A stretch of 64,000 nucleotides of DNA. Source: JBDWFY01 sp965275915 (GTDB lineage Bacteria; Pseudomonadota; Alphaproteobacteria; Rhizobiales; Stappiaceae). Below, piece by piece: positions 1-7,946 of the stretch (the stretch's first letter is position 1; each line of letters starts with the position of its first letter). The stretch covers positions 310,001-374,000 of the forward strand of contig CBDHYI010000005.1 of the NCBI GenBank assembly GCA_965275915.1. The letters are read 5' to 3'. The position numbers and the translations under genes are program-made. A model generated the notes under the pieces. That model saw only the letters and a program-made list of their open reading frames with translations. It was not told the DNA's origin and searched no databases.

Positions 1-171
1 GGCATGGATACGCCCAAGCCTCTCACGGCAGAGCCCGCCCAGGCCGGCGAAGCCATTTACAAGGCCTGGCAGAAGAAGCGCGACGTTGCCTATATCAAGC
101 CGATCTGGTGGCTGGTTATGACGATTATCTGTTCCATCCCCGAACGACTGTTCAAACGGCTGAAATTATGA
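1..171 (+). CDS. SDR family oxidoreductase, C-terminal fragment
   Basis: The window opens inside a reading frame that is open from base 1 and ends with TGA at 169-171, giving 56 residues. The fragment has the amphipathic, Trp-rich, basic tail (IKPIWWLVMTI then IPERLFKRLKL) found at the end of classical short-chain dehydrogenases that associate with membranes. The Rossmann fold and the YxxxK site would lie outside the window, so the family call is an inference from the tail alone. It is followed by 368 bases without a gene, so it is not clearly in an operon with the E1 genes. A sugar or lipid oxidoreductase would fit the polysaccharide locus. Confidence 0.6.
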   Translation, partial: GMDTPKPLTAEPAQAGEAIYKAWQKKRDVAYIKPIWWLVMTIICSIPERLFKRLKL

Positions 172-539
172 TTGCGAATAATGACCTGAAGATTGGATGT
201 TCACCGCAGACGGTGCCGCGATATTATCCCGTCACAGAACATATTTAAGACTTACGCAAATACGTGAAAGCTTCCATCGGCTTTGGCGGCCACCGCACAA
301 AAACGCGCCGAAGTAACCTGAAAATGTTACTCACATCACAACGCAATACGCGGATCCGGATTAACTACAATGGCATTTTCTACTGAAAGTCATTCGAATT
401 GTGGTCTGTGAATGTTAGAAATTCAAAATGTTCGTTCAGGACGAAGTACTTTTGGGGGATGGCGTGACGATGATGCCGGTATCGAATCGCGTTTGTTGCA
501 AACTGACAGACTTCGCTGTTATTTGAGGCAGTTCTTCGC
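172..539. other. Intergenic region upstream of the E1 operon
   Basis: These 368 bases hold no convincing ORF. The 3' end carries the leader of the E1 alpha gene, with a GAGGC Shine-Dalgarno-like stretch about ten bases before the ATG at 540. The middle is more AT-rich than the flanking genes and is the likely site of the operon promoter, but I could not assign clear -35 and -10 boxes. No terminator-type hairpin was seen after the SDR stop codon. Confidence 0.4.
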
Positions 540-1469
540 ATGGATAAACTCGTGGAAACACAGGCGATAAATTATGAGGTCCTCAATCCGGACCTTCCCC
601 GTAACGAGCAGTTCTATCGGCTCCTTAAGCTGATCCGCGAGTTTGAACAGACCCTGCTCGACCTGTTCAGCAAAGACCTGCTCTCCGGAACCACCCACAC
701 ATCAATGGGCCAGGAGGCAAATGCCGTCGGTGTTCTGTCGGCGCTGGACCGCGAAATCGATATGGTATGGTCCAATCACCGCTGCCATGGACATTTCCTG
801 TCCTATTGCGGACAGACCCATAAGCTCTTTGCCGAGATCCTGGGCAAGTCGACCGGTGTCTGCAGCGGGCGCGGCGGCAGTCAGCATCTGCATTGGCGCA
901 ATTTTTCATCCTCCGGTATCCAGGGCGGTTTTCTGGCTGCTGCCGTCGGTGCGGCTGTTGCCGAAAAACCGACGGGAGCGATCGGCTGCGCCTTTCTTGG
1001 CGATGGCACCATGGGCGAAGGAACTGTTTATGAGGCGTTGAACCTTGCTGCCCTGTCAGAAGCACCGTTGCTTTTCGTGGTTGAAGACAACGCAATCGCC
1101 CAGACCACGCCGAAAAAAGTCGGGGTTTCAGGATCCATCACCGACCGGGCTGCTCCATTTGGAATAGCGACGCACCATTATCGCGGTACGGATGCCGACG
1201 AGATCGCCGACATCGCCGCGGAGTTGATGTCCGGAATCCGCACAAGCGGCAAACCCGCGTGGCTGCACATTGAAACGGTGCGGCTCGGTCCGCACTCCAA
1301 GGGTGATGACACACGTGACGCCGACGAAATCGCAGCGGCCCGCGAACGCGATCCTTTGACACTGTACCGCAGCCGGGTCGCCAACAGCGAAGAAATCGAT
1401 ACCTGGTGCGAGGCACACCTTTCCTCAACGCTCGAGCAGGCAATGAAGGATGAATCCGCATGCGCGTAG
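540..1469 (+). CDS. 2-oxoacid dehydrogenase E1 component, alpha subunit
   Basis: This 309-residue protein is a thiamine diphosphate-dependent E1 alpha subunit of the pyruvate/branched-chain/acetoin dehydrogenase family. The TPP-binding motif GDGTMGEG lies at residues 154-161, followed about 25 residues later by the VEDN segment that closes the motif; the GRGGSQH segment near 110-116 is also typical. E1 decarboxylates a 2-oxoacid and reductively acylates a lipoyl arm. The stop codon overlaps the start of the beta subunit by ten bases, so translation is probably coupled. Its partner lipoyl protein, two genes on, is not an ordinary E2 but a NeuD-type acyltransferase fusion, which points to a dedicated complex in glycan synthesis. 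Which 2-oxoacid is used cannot be told from sequence. Confidence 0.9.
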   Translation: MDKLVETQAINYEVLNPDLPRNEQFYRLLKLIREFEQTLLDLFSKDLLSGTTHTSMGQEANAVGVLSALDREIDMVWSNHRCHGHFLSYCGQTHKLFAEILGKSTGVCSGRGGSQHLHWRNFSSSGIQGGFLAAAVGAAVAEKPTGAIGCAFLGDGTMGEGTVYEALNLAALSEAPLLFVVEDNAIAQTTPKKVGVSGSITDRAAPFGIATHHYRGTDADEIADIAAELMSGIRTSGKPAWLHIETVRLGPHSKGDDTRDADEIAAARERDPLTLYRSRVANSEEIDTWCEAHLSSTLEQAMKDESACA

Positions 1470-2389
1470 TCGACGATCTTCGCAACGGCTTGTTCTCCCT
1501 CATGCAGCAGGATCCGAAACTGTCTGTTATCGGGGAAGACATTGTGGATCCCTATGGTGGAGCCTTCAAAGTCACCAAAGGACTTTACGATGCATTTCCC
1601 GACCGGGTCCGGGCGATGCCGATCTCAGAATCATCCATCGTCGGTTTCGGGCTCGGGATGAGCCTGCGCGGTCACCCCGTGATCGCGGAAATCATGTTCG
1701 GTGATTTTCTGACGCTCACACTTGACCAGTTGCTGAACCACGCAGCGAAGGTCGAGTGGATGTTTGACGGCGCGGTCAAGGCTCCGCTGATTATCAGGAC
1801 GCCGATGGGGGGTGGACGCGGATACGGCCCCACACATTCTCAGAGCATTGAGAAACATTTCTGCGGCATACCGGGCCTGACTGTTCTGGCAGTGAATCAG
1901 TTCGCCAGTCCGGCTCAGTTGCTTAAGAAAGCCGCAGCCCTGCAAGCGCCGGTTCTCTTTATTGAAAACAAGATCACCTATTCCAAACTCGTGGAGACGG
2001 ACCGTCTGGTCAATCACGAAACCCCCGACGTTGTTGTCCTGACATATGGCGGGGTCAGCGAATTTTGCGTCAAAGGCGCCGAGCGGCTTCTCAAAGACGA
2101 AGAAATTGCCGTCAATGTCGTGCCTCTGGAACAATTGTCACCTTTTCCGGTCGATCAGGTCGTGACGGCTGTCGGGGGGTGTAAACGTGTCGTGGTGGTG
2201 GAGGAAGGGACTGAACAATGGGGATTTGCGGCGGCCTGCGCCGAAGCCCTGCTCAGCTCCGGAACTGCGCCGGACCGCTTTGCCAGCATTGCGGCGCCTT
2301 CGATACCCATTCCCAGCGCCAAGGACTGGGAACTGTCGATTCTGCCCAACATTGATCGGGTTTCCGAAGAAATACTGTCCCTGTTCTAA
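1460..2389 (+). CDS. 2-oxoacid dehydrogenase E1 component, beta subunit
   Basis: This 309-residue protein matches the E1 beta/transketolase-like fold: a pyrimidine-binding domain with the conserved GED near residues 25-27, the segment HSQS near 125, and a C-terminal transketolase domain with the acidic run VVVVEEGTEQWGF. It would form the alpha2-beta2 E1 heterotetramer with the preceding gene, whose stop codon it overlaps. Eighteen bases separate it from the lipoyl-NeuD fusion gene, so the three genes look like one transcript. No lipoamide dehydrogenase (E3) is present in the window; an E3 encoded elsewhere would have to reoxidise the arm unless the acyl group is always passed on with the dithiol recycled in another way. 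Confidence 0.9.
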   Translation: MRVVDDLRNGLFSLMQQDPKLSVIGEDIVDPYGGAFKVTKGLYDAFPDRVRAMPISESSIVGFGLGMSLRGHPVIAEIMFGDFLTLTLDQLLNHAAKVEWMFDGAVKAPLIIRTPMGGGRGYGPTHSQSIEKHFCGIPGLTVLAVNQFASPAQLLKKAAALQAPVLFIENKITYSKLVETDRLVNHETPDVVVLTYGGVSEFCVKGAERLLKDEEIAVNVVPLEQLSPFPVDQVVTAVGGCKRVVVVEEGTEQWGFAAACAEALLSSGTAPDRFASIAAPSIPIPSAKDWELSILPNIDRVSEEILSLF

Positions 2390-2406
2390 CGGCGTGAAAT
2401 AACAAT

Positions 2407-3486
2407 ATGAGTACAATTGAAATCCTTGCTCCGCGCCTGAACGCCAACGAAGATGAATTGCTTGTGACGGAAATCGTCACCTCGGTCGGCGCTCAGGTAA
2501 AAAGCGGAGACATTCTGTTTATCGTTGAAACGACGAAAGCGTCCTTCGATGTCGAGGCAACGGCGGATGGTACCGTCACGTCCATCGCTGTCGAAGAAGG
2601 CAAAATGGTCGATGTCGGGGCGCCGCTTGCCGAAATCGAAGCTGAAGGATCGACATCAAAAGCCGCACCGGCGGACGGAGGAAATCAGACGGGCATCGTG
2701 CGCTCCCAGGACATCAAAATAACGACCAAAGCAAGATTGCGGGCGGAAGAACTTGGTATCGATCTGGCGAGCGTCCGTCCGGTCGACGGACGCATCGGCG
2801 TCGCCGAGGTTGAGGCGATGACCGGTGGTGGCGACGCCGGTGCCAGTGAGGCAATCGGCGCACAACTGACAACACAGCAGGCTGTCATCTTTGGCGGCGG
2901 CGGCCACGCGGCGACAATTTCAGACCTGATCTTTGCAAACGGTTGGGATGTTATTGGCGCGGTCGACGGCAAATTGTCCAAAGGAACCCAAATTGCCGCA
3001 GGGCTTGAGGTCATTGGCCCGGACAGCGAACTTGAGGAGATTTATGCCTCAGGCGTAAGAACAGCGTTTATCGGTGTCGGAGGGGCGGACTCATCCGAGA
3101 CCCGCAAAAAAATCTACGACCGCTTGTGCACAATCGGATTCACCTTGCCTCATCTGGTCCATCCCAGCGCGCATATCGGCGTCGGTGTCACGATCGGTCC
3201 GGCGACGTATGTCCTGCCCAATGCGATGGTCGGACCGCGGTGCCGGATCGGTGCCAATGTGATTGTGAATTCCTCGGCCACTGTCGCACATGACAGCCGG
3301 ATCGAAGACCACGCTCATCTCGCACCCGGCGCTATTTTGGCAGGCATGGTGCGCATTGGTGCAATGTCGGTGGTCGGGATGGGATCGACGGTTCTGTTCA
3401 ATTGCAGGATCGGCCGGAACTGCCTGATCCACAATCAGACATCGGTGGTCAGCGATATCGCTGACGGAACGATCGTAAAACCGTGA
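2407..3486 (+). CDS. Lipoyl domain - E3-binding domain - NeuD/PglD-like acyltransferase fusion
   Basis: This 359-residue protein joins modules normally found apart. Residues 1-80 form a lipoyl domain with the lipoylation motif ETTKAS, Lys44 being the predicted attachment site; the context is lipoyl-type, not the AMKM of biotin carriers. Residues 101-137 resemble the peripheral-subunit (E3/E1-binding) domain, including ARLRAEELGIDL and GRIGVAEVEAM. Residues 157-240 form a NeuD/PglD-type N-terminal domain beginning IFGGGGHA, and 250-350 are left-handed beta-helix hexapeptide repeats. His295 in VAHDSRIEDHAHLAPGA sits where the catalytic base of PglD lies. The CAT-like catalytic domain of a real E2 is absent. 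With E1 alpha/beta just upstream, the gene may move an acyl group from lipoamide to an amino sugar; that step is inference. Confidence 0.88.
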   Translation: MSTIEILAPRLNANEDELLVTEIVTSVGAQVKSGDILFIVETTKASFDVEATADGTVTSIAVEEGKMVDVGAPLAEIEAEGSTSKAAPADGGNQTGIVRSQDIKITTKARLRAEELGIDLASVRPVDGRIGVAEVEAMTGGGDAGASEAIGAQLTTQQAVIFGGGGHAATISDLIFANGWDVIGAVDGKLSKGTQIAAGLEVIGPDSELEEIYASGVRTAFIGVGGADSSETRKKIYDRLCTIGFTLPHLVHPSAHIGVGVTIGPATYVLPNAMVGPRCRIGANVIVNSSATVAHDSRIEDHAHLAPGAILAGMVRIGAMSVVGMGSTVLFNCRIGRNCLIHNQTSVVSDIADGTIVKP

Positions 3487-3882
3487 TGTCCGGTTATCGG
3501 TGGCGGCACTTCGGAGCAATCGATACGATCCTGCATCGGACGTTGGCGCCTTTTTGATTGAGCAGGCTCCCGTTATTCGGGCGGTGACCGTCCCCGAATG
3601 GTTGGAAACAATGCTACAATGGTCCGCAGCCGATCGAATAGTTGTCGGTGCCCCCCCCCCGGCCAGTTTTTCCAACTCTTCGGCCGTCATTTCATCGGAA
3701 TTGGACGGTGCGGACGGAAGGACGATATGGATAGTATCCTCCGAGTTCTCGATCACTTTGACGGTCTTTCCTTCCGGGATCTCAACACCATGATCGGCGA
3801 GCGCCGAATGCGGGTCAGTGACCAGTTTGTCCTTGAACCCGCGGTTCACCCAGGCCTGGGCGATGACTTTCGATAGAGACAT
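3091..3882 (-). CDS. NHLP-type RiPP precursor peptide (leader intact; frame after a G10 tract doubtful)
   Basis: The first 75 residues match the nitrile-hydratase-like leader peptide family: KVIAQAWVNRGFKDKLVTDP, then LADHGVEIPEGKTVKVIENS, then HIVLPSAP, ending in ELEKLAGG, the double-Gly processing site. Such leaders are followed by a short core peptide. As read, the frame stays open to 3091 and runs antisense through the last 396 bases of the lipoyl-NeuD gene, which is unlikely for a real core. Exactly at LAGG lies a run of ten G on this strand (3651-3660). With 8 or 11 G the frame would end at 3614 with the compact core GTDNYSIGCGPL; with 9 it would give a different core of about 25 residues. 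The start ATG is at 3882. No maturation enzyme or peptidase-transporter is in the window. Confidence 0.72.
   Translation of the reverse strand: MSLSKVIAQAWVNRGFKDKLVTDPHSALADHGVEIPEGKTVKVIENSEDTIHIVLPSAPSNSDEMTAEELEKLAGGGAPTTIRSAADHCSIVSNHSGTVTARITGACSIKKAPTSDAGSYRLLRSAATDNRTSRFYDRSVSDIADHRCLIVDQAVPADPAIEQNRRSHPDHRHCTNAHHACQNSAGCEMSVVFDPAVMCDSGRGIHNHIGTDPAPRSDHRIGQDIRRRTDRDTDADMRAGMDQMRQGESDCAQAVVDFFAGLG
3651..3660. repeat. Homopolymer C10/G10 tract at the RiPP leader-core junction
   Basis: Ten consecutive C on the plus strand encode the glycines of the LAGG cleavage motif of the minus-strand precursor gene. Tracts of this length are prone to slippage in replication and to miscounting in sequencing. 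Changing the count by one or two bases switches the downstream core sequence and moves the stop codon from 3091 to 3614 or to another nearby position. Confidence 0.9.
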
Positions 3883-3975
3883 CCGATGGCTTCCTTCTGC
3901 TTGCCCGGTTTTTCTGAAATGACCGGTCGCCGCCCTGACCCGGATCTGATCTGTGTCGACGCGGTGGCGTGCGAC

Positions 3976-4095
3976 CTATTTATCATGATTCTCGGTTGTA
4001 TTCTGATCATTCTCCATCGCCAGTAGCAGCGAGTGCCCCTTCTCGAAACCCTCGTTCTCGCCCGACTTGAACCATTGTTTATATTGCGGCGTCAT
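3976..4095 (-). CDS. Possible small hydrophilic protein (39 aa)
   Basis: A 39-codon ORF starts at ATG 4095 and ends at TAG 3976. It lies between the glycosyltransferase stop and the RiPP precursor start, all on the same strand with short gaps. The peptide begins MTPQYKQWFKSGENEG and is rich in charged and Asn/Gln residues, with no signal peptide or membrane segment. The Shine-Dalgarno match (GGTCGAG) is weak. I recognise no family. Its position suggests a possible accessory to the precursor, but it may also be a chance ORF. Confidence 0.3.
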   Translation of the reverse strand: MTPQYKQWFKSGENEGFEKGHSLLLAMENDQNTTENHDK

Positions 4096-4131
4096 TTCTC
4101 GACCCCGATAGCCACTGTCCGGGAATAGGCT

Positions 4132-5226
4132 CTATTTGCCGAAGGACGGCAACAACTCCGTCGCCAACGCATCCCAACGCTGCATAACTGTCTGGCGGTC
4201 AAACCGCCGAACATTTTCCTGGGCCGCAAGACTGAGCCGCTGCCTCAGATCGGCGTCACGCATCATCTCAGCCAGCGCCGAGGTCAGATCACCGACATTT
4301 TCCGGTGGCAGCAGGATCCCGTCGACATCGTGGGTGATAATGTCGCCCGGTCCAAACGGGCAGTCGAAACTGACGATCGGCAAGCCCGCCACCATGGCCT
4401 CCGTCAGCACGTTGCCGAAACTCTCGTACCGGGACGACAGGACAAAAATTTCCCCTTCATCAACCCACGTGCCAGGCTCGGCGGTAATGCCCGGGAAACT
4501 GACACGCTTCTGAAGCCCCAGTTCATCCCTCAGGGCCTCAAGCTTCGGTCTCAAGCGTCCCTCGCCCCGAATAACCAGTGGCCATTCCGGAAAATCCGCC
4601 TCAATCCGGCTGTAGGCCTCAAGAAGCAGATCAAAACCTTTTTGCTCGTCCAGCCGCCCCACAGCGATAAGGCCGGGCGGACCCGGCACTCTGGGTTTTA
4701 TCTCAGCCGGCAGGTCCACGGGATTGGGAATAACAAGCCCTTTTTTCTTTATGTAGTCCGGAAACCAGTCAAGCACGCCCTTACTGGGCGCAACGACTTT
4801 CGTCGCACGGTCGTAAGCCCGTTTGCGAAAAAATTCCCACAACGGCCTGAGCACCTGCCGTTCCGGATTATTCCGCTCGGACACGACGACGGGAAAGTCC
4901 ATCCCGCGCGTGGCCGCTACTGTCAGGATATTGGTTTTCACCAGAAACGATATGACCAGATCCGGACGGCATGCCCGGATCGCTTTCCGAAGACCGGAAA
5001 CCCGCTTGAGACTGCTCGTGACCGCCCGATGCAAGGGCCGCCCCTGTGTTGGAATGTCCAATTGCTGCAGGTCCACGCGCGGGTCCAGCCTGTAGTAGGG
5101 CTGGCCGCTGTCGAATGTGATCAGCGTAACGCTTTTGCCTTCTTCGACCCAGTAATTGGCAAGGCTGGTGACAATGCGTTCCGCACCGCCGGCGGGGAGC
5201 GCTGAAATAACCAGGCATATGTTCAT
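4132..5226 (-). CDS. Glycosyltransferase family 4 protein
   Basis: This 364-residue protein has the GT-B layout of family GT4. The N-terminal nucleotide-free domain begins with MNICLVISALPAGGAER, a typical acceptor-side Gly loop. The C-terminal donor domain contains VGRLDEQKGFD and SSRYESFGNVLTEAMVAGLPIVS, the E-x7-E region that contacts the nucleotide sugar. It should transfer a sugar from a nucleotide donor to a growing lipid-linked glycan on the cytoplasmic face. The minus-strand orientation matches the following SGNH, aminotransferase and initiating transferase genes, so it probably belongs to the same polysaccharide pathway. Donor and acceptor are unknown. Confidence 0.88.
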   Translation of the reverse strand: MNICLVISALPAGGAERIVTSLANYWVEEGKSVTLITFDSGQPYYRLDPRVDLQQLDIPTQGRPLHRAVTSSLKRVSGLRKAIRACRPDLVISFLVKTNILTVAATRGMDFPVVVSERNNPERQVLRPLWEFFRKRAYDRATKVVAPSKGVLDWFPDYIKKKGLVIPNPVDLPAEIKPRVPGPPGLIAVGRLDEQKGFDLLLEAYSRIEADFPEWPLVIRGEGRLRPKLEALRDELGLQKRVSFPGITAEPGTWVDEGEIFVLSSRYESFGNVLTEAMVAGLPIVSFDCPFGPGDIITHDVDGILLPPENVGDLTSALAEMMRDADLRQRLSLAAQENVRRFDRQTVMQRWDALATELLPSFGK

Positions 5227-5297
5227 GGACGGCTCACCTTAAAATCCGGGAGACCCGCCAAGCCTCGCAGCGGTGCGATTACGGTTTGCGACACGCT

Positions 5298-6437
5298 CTA
5301 GTTCAAAGCAGTCGTTTGCCGGGGAATCCTTTTGCCGATTTCCTCAAGCATGAAACCGGCGACCATCTCATTGCCGTTCGGCGACAAATGACACCAGTCG
5401 ATATAGACATATTCATCCGTATCGAGCGCGTGGGTCAGATTGACGAAATTCGGCTTGAGATCGGGAAATTCACTGTCCAGCAATTCCAGCACCTTGGGAT
5501 AAACCGCCGAATACTGCTCTGCAAGGGCAGGGTCCAGATCAAGATGATCAAGGGGTGTCTTGCTGACATAGGCATGAGGCTGCAGGATCGGGATGAATTC
5601 GCCGCCATAGCCCTCAACGATATCCTTCATGACTTGCCAGTCTGACAGAAGGAAACGGGCCACCTGCTCGGCTTTTTCAGCATCCTTGTCGCAGTCATAA
5701 AAGGCCGATGAGTCCTGAGACCGGCTGTTCAGGACCCGTGAAATCTTGCCGGCAAGATTTCGGAGCGGCTGAATAATGAACCAGAATGACTCAGGGTTTG
5801 ATGCGCTGCCTTCCTGAAGAGTGGTGCGAATATCGATTTCCCGTGAATGGGAATACGGCCCCAACTCGCGGCGGCATTTGTTCCAGACGTCGTTGACGCC
5901 GTCATAAAAAACAACGACATCCGGGCGATAGCCCTCATAATACTGCTTCAGAAAACGGTTCAGGCTCTGATGAGCGATATAACCTGTTTCGCCGAAGTTC
6001 GTGGCCTCGAAATCGGGAAGCTGTTTGGCGACGAAAGAAGGGATCGTTCCCATGTCGTCGGCGCCGGTTCCCCAGGTGGTGGAGCCGCCAAAGAATGCGA
6101 TTTTCTTGGTCGGGTTCCCGTTTTCATGGCGAAAAGTCGCACGCTGACCGTTCTCGTCAATATTGATTGTCTTGCTCGCCGTTTCCGGACGACGCCACGC
6201 ATAAAAAGACTCGTAATATCCCTTGGTCAGATTATCGTATTCGCCAAACATGACCTTGGCAGCTTCCGGGTCATCCTTGTAGTTTGGAAACAGATGCGAC
6301 TGTGCATACTGCTTCGGCTTTTGCCAGTTGAAGATCTGGATGGTTGCAATCGATAGGGTGTTGAGCAAAAACAACAGAAATCCAAGGACAACTATATTAA
6401 TCCCGACGATTCCCAAGAACTGTTTCATGTCATCCAA
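5298..6437 (-). CDS. Membrane-anchored SGNH/GDSL-like hydrolase or acyltransferase
   Basis: The 379-residue product begins with one transmembrane segment (about residues 8-35) and then has an SGNH-hydrolase fold. The block I nucleophile is in GGSTTWGTG (Ser119), a block III Asn is in YDGVNDVW, and the C-terminal D-x-x-H is in DWCHLSPNG. An uncleaved N-terminal anchor would place the catalytic domain in the periplasm. SGNH proteins in polysaccharide loci remove or add O-acyl groups; which applies here cannot be told. A second protein of the same design is at 13219. ATG at 6428 is an alternative start three codons downstream. Confidence 0.8.
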   Translation of the reverse strand: MDDMKQFLGIVGINIVVLGFLLFLLNTLSIATIQIFNWQKPKQYAQSHLFPNYKDDPEAAKVMFGEYDNLTKGYYESFYAWRRPETASKTINIDENGQRATFRHENGNPTKKIAFFGGSTTWGTGADDMGTIPSFVAKQLPDFEATNFGETGYIAHQSLNRFLKQYYEGYRPDVVVFYDGVNDVWNKCRRELGPYSHSREIDIRTTLQEGSASNPESFWFIIQPLRNLAGKISRVLNSRSQDSSAFYDCDKDAEKAEQVARFLLSDWQVMKDIVEGYGGEFIPILQPHAYVSKTPLDHLDLDPALAEQYSAVYPKVLELLDSEFPDLKPNFVNLTHALDTDEYVYIDWCHLSPNGNEMVAGFMLEEIGKRIPRQTTALN

Positions 6438-6699
6438 ACTTTCGTTCTTTGTTACCGATAATATTTCTGGTCAAAAGTCTTATGCGAATTCTGGCAATAT
6501 CTATCCTTTCAGTGCTGAGCAATCAACCACAATAGCGTCCATTCGGCGGTATAATTCCGACTGTGGTTAAGTGCTCAAGATCAGCAGACAAGCCTAATTC
6601 CACGTCACATTTGATCCCTCCGGCCAAAGGCTGATAGCGCGCTTTGTTCTCCCCGAAATGAGGTTTACCCCGGTCGGGCGTTTCAATTGCCTGTCTGCT

Positions 6700-7899
6700 C
6701 TATCGGGCTGCGGCCGTTGACTGTTCAGCCATATCATCCTGCCTTGCCGCCGATTGAACCACTGACCGCAGAACTTCAGCGGCCCGTTTCATCTCCGCAA
6801 TATCCTTTGAAGGATCGACCGGAAACGCAAGGCTCGTGTCGCCAAGGACCTTGGCGACGGGTAGACGTTCTTTCGGATTGAGCCCGTTTTTCACGAATGC
6901 CTGTTCCAGATAGACTTCCGAGCAACTGCCGACAAAGCACGGCACGTCCTGTGCATTGATTTCACGCATGATCCGGTCCCTGTCCCAGCCTTCGCTGAGG
7001 CTCTCGGGGCGTACGAATGTATAGAACCGGTACCAGGCATGCTCGATGTCACGATCGGGGACCGGTGTCCTCAGCGGTGGCAGGTCATCACAAGCGTCAA
7101 TCAGCACCTGTGCGTTGTTGCGGCGCTGTTTCTGCCAGTCCGGCAGTCTGGACAACTGAAGACTGCCCAAAACTGCCTGCATCGCCGTCATCCGCCAGTT
7201 TGTCCCGAAGTCCTCGTGCAGCCAGCGAAAGCCCGGCGGATGCTCCTTGTGAAACACCGTATCAAATGACTTGCCGTGATCCTTGAAACTCCACGCCGCC
7301 TTCCACAGCGCCTCGTCATCCATCGCCAGGAGACCGCCCTCCCCGCCTGTCGTGATTATTTTGTCCTGGCAGAAGGAAAAGCTGGCAATTTCCCCGAAAC
7401 TTCCAACCGGTTTGCCTTTGTAGAACGCGCCATGGGCCTGCGCGCAGTCTTCGATGACTACGATACCGTGTTTGCGGGCCAATTCGCATATGGGATCCAT
7501 ATCACACGGCCACCCTGCAAGGTGCACAACAATAACGGCCTTGGTCCGCGGCCCGATCTTTTGGGCAATCGTTTCGGCCGTCAGGTTCTGTGTGTCGGGG
7601 TCAATATCTGCAAAGACCGGCACGCCGCCTGCCAGCGGAACGCAGGACGCCGAGGCAATAAAGCTTCGCGGCGTGACGATGACCTCATCGCCGGGCTGCA
7701 GATCGATAATTTTCAGAGCCAGGTCCAGAGCGACGCTGCCGTTTGCGAGCGCTATTGCATGTTTGCGGCCCAGATACGCCTCATACTGCCGTTCGAAATC
7801 GGTTACATAAGGTCCGGTCCAGGCATTGACCTTGCCTGATCGAAGAACTTTGGCAACTTCGGCAATTTGTTCGTCGTCGTAATGTGGCCAGCCCGTCAC
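6700..7899 (-). CDS. DegT/DnrJ/EryC1/StrS family sugar aminotransferase
   Basis: This 399-residue PLP-dependent enzyme has the hallmarks of the sugar aminotransferase family: the N-terminal GKVNAWTGPYVTDFE, the PLP-phosphate contact region ALANGSVALDLAL, the aspartate in VVIEDCAQAHGA, and the Schiff-base lysine in SFSFCQDKIITTGGEGG (Lys180). It should aminate a nucleotide-linked keto sugar, using glutamate as donor, to give an amino sugar. It is followed on the same strand, with a 47-base gap, by no gene but preceded by the PglC-like initiating transferase, a common pairing in N-acetylated diaminosugar pathways. The product is a natural acceptor for the NeuD-like acyltransferase at 2407; the dehydratase that would make the keto sugar is not in the window. 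Confidence 0.88.
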   Translation of the reverse strand: MTGWPHYDDEQIAEVAKVLRSGKVNAWTGPYVTDFERQYEAYLGRKHAIALANGSVALDLALKIIDLQPGDEVIVTPRSFIASASCVPLAGGVPVFADIDPDTQNLTAETIAQKIGPRTKAVIVVHLAGWPCDMDPICELARKHGIVVIEDCAQAHGAFYKGKPVGSFGEIASFSFCQDKIITTGGEGGLLAMDDEALWKAAWSFKDHGKSFDTVFHKEHPPGFRWLHEDFGTNWRMTAMQAVLGSLQLSRLPDWQKQRRNNAQVLIDACDDLPPLRTPVPDRDIEHAWYRFYTFVRPESLSEGWDRDRIMREINAQDVPCFVGSCSEVYLEQAFVKNGLNPKERLPVAKVLGDTSLAFPVDPSKDIAEMKRAAEVLRSVVQSAARQDDMAEQSTAAAR

Positions 7900-7946
7900 G
7901 ATGTAATCACTCCAGCTAAAATTACGCGTTTCTCATCAAAGTCGTA

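Noticed and set aside
643..1095. ORFs in other frames across the E1 alpha gene
   Set aside because: They are shadows of the E1 alpha coding frame; the translations have no domain features and are rich in Arg, Pro and Ala.
2407..2650. Biotin-carrier reading of the N-terminal domain of the NeuD fusion
   Set aside because: The lysine context is ETTKAS, as in lipoyl domains, not the AMKM of biotin carriers, and E1 genes are adjacent.
3650..3882. Nitrile hydratase alpha subunit
   Set aside because: Only the leader-like part is present; the metal-binding CxxCSC motif and the full-length enzyme are absent.
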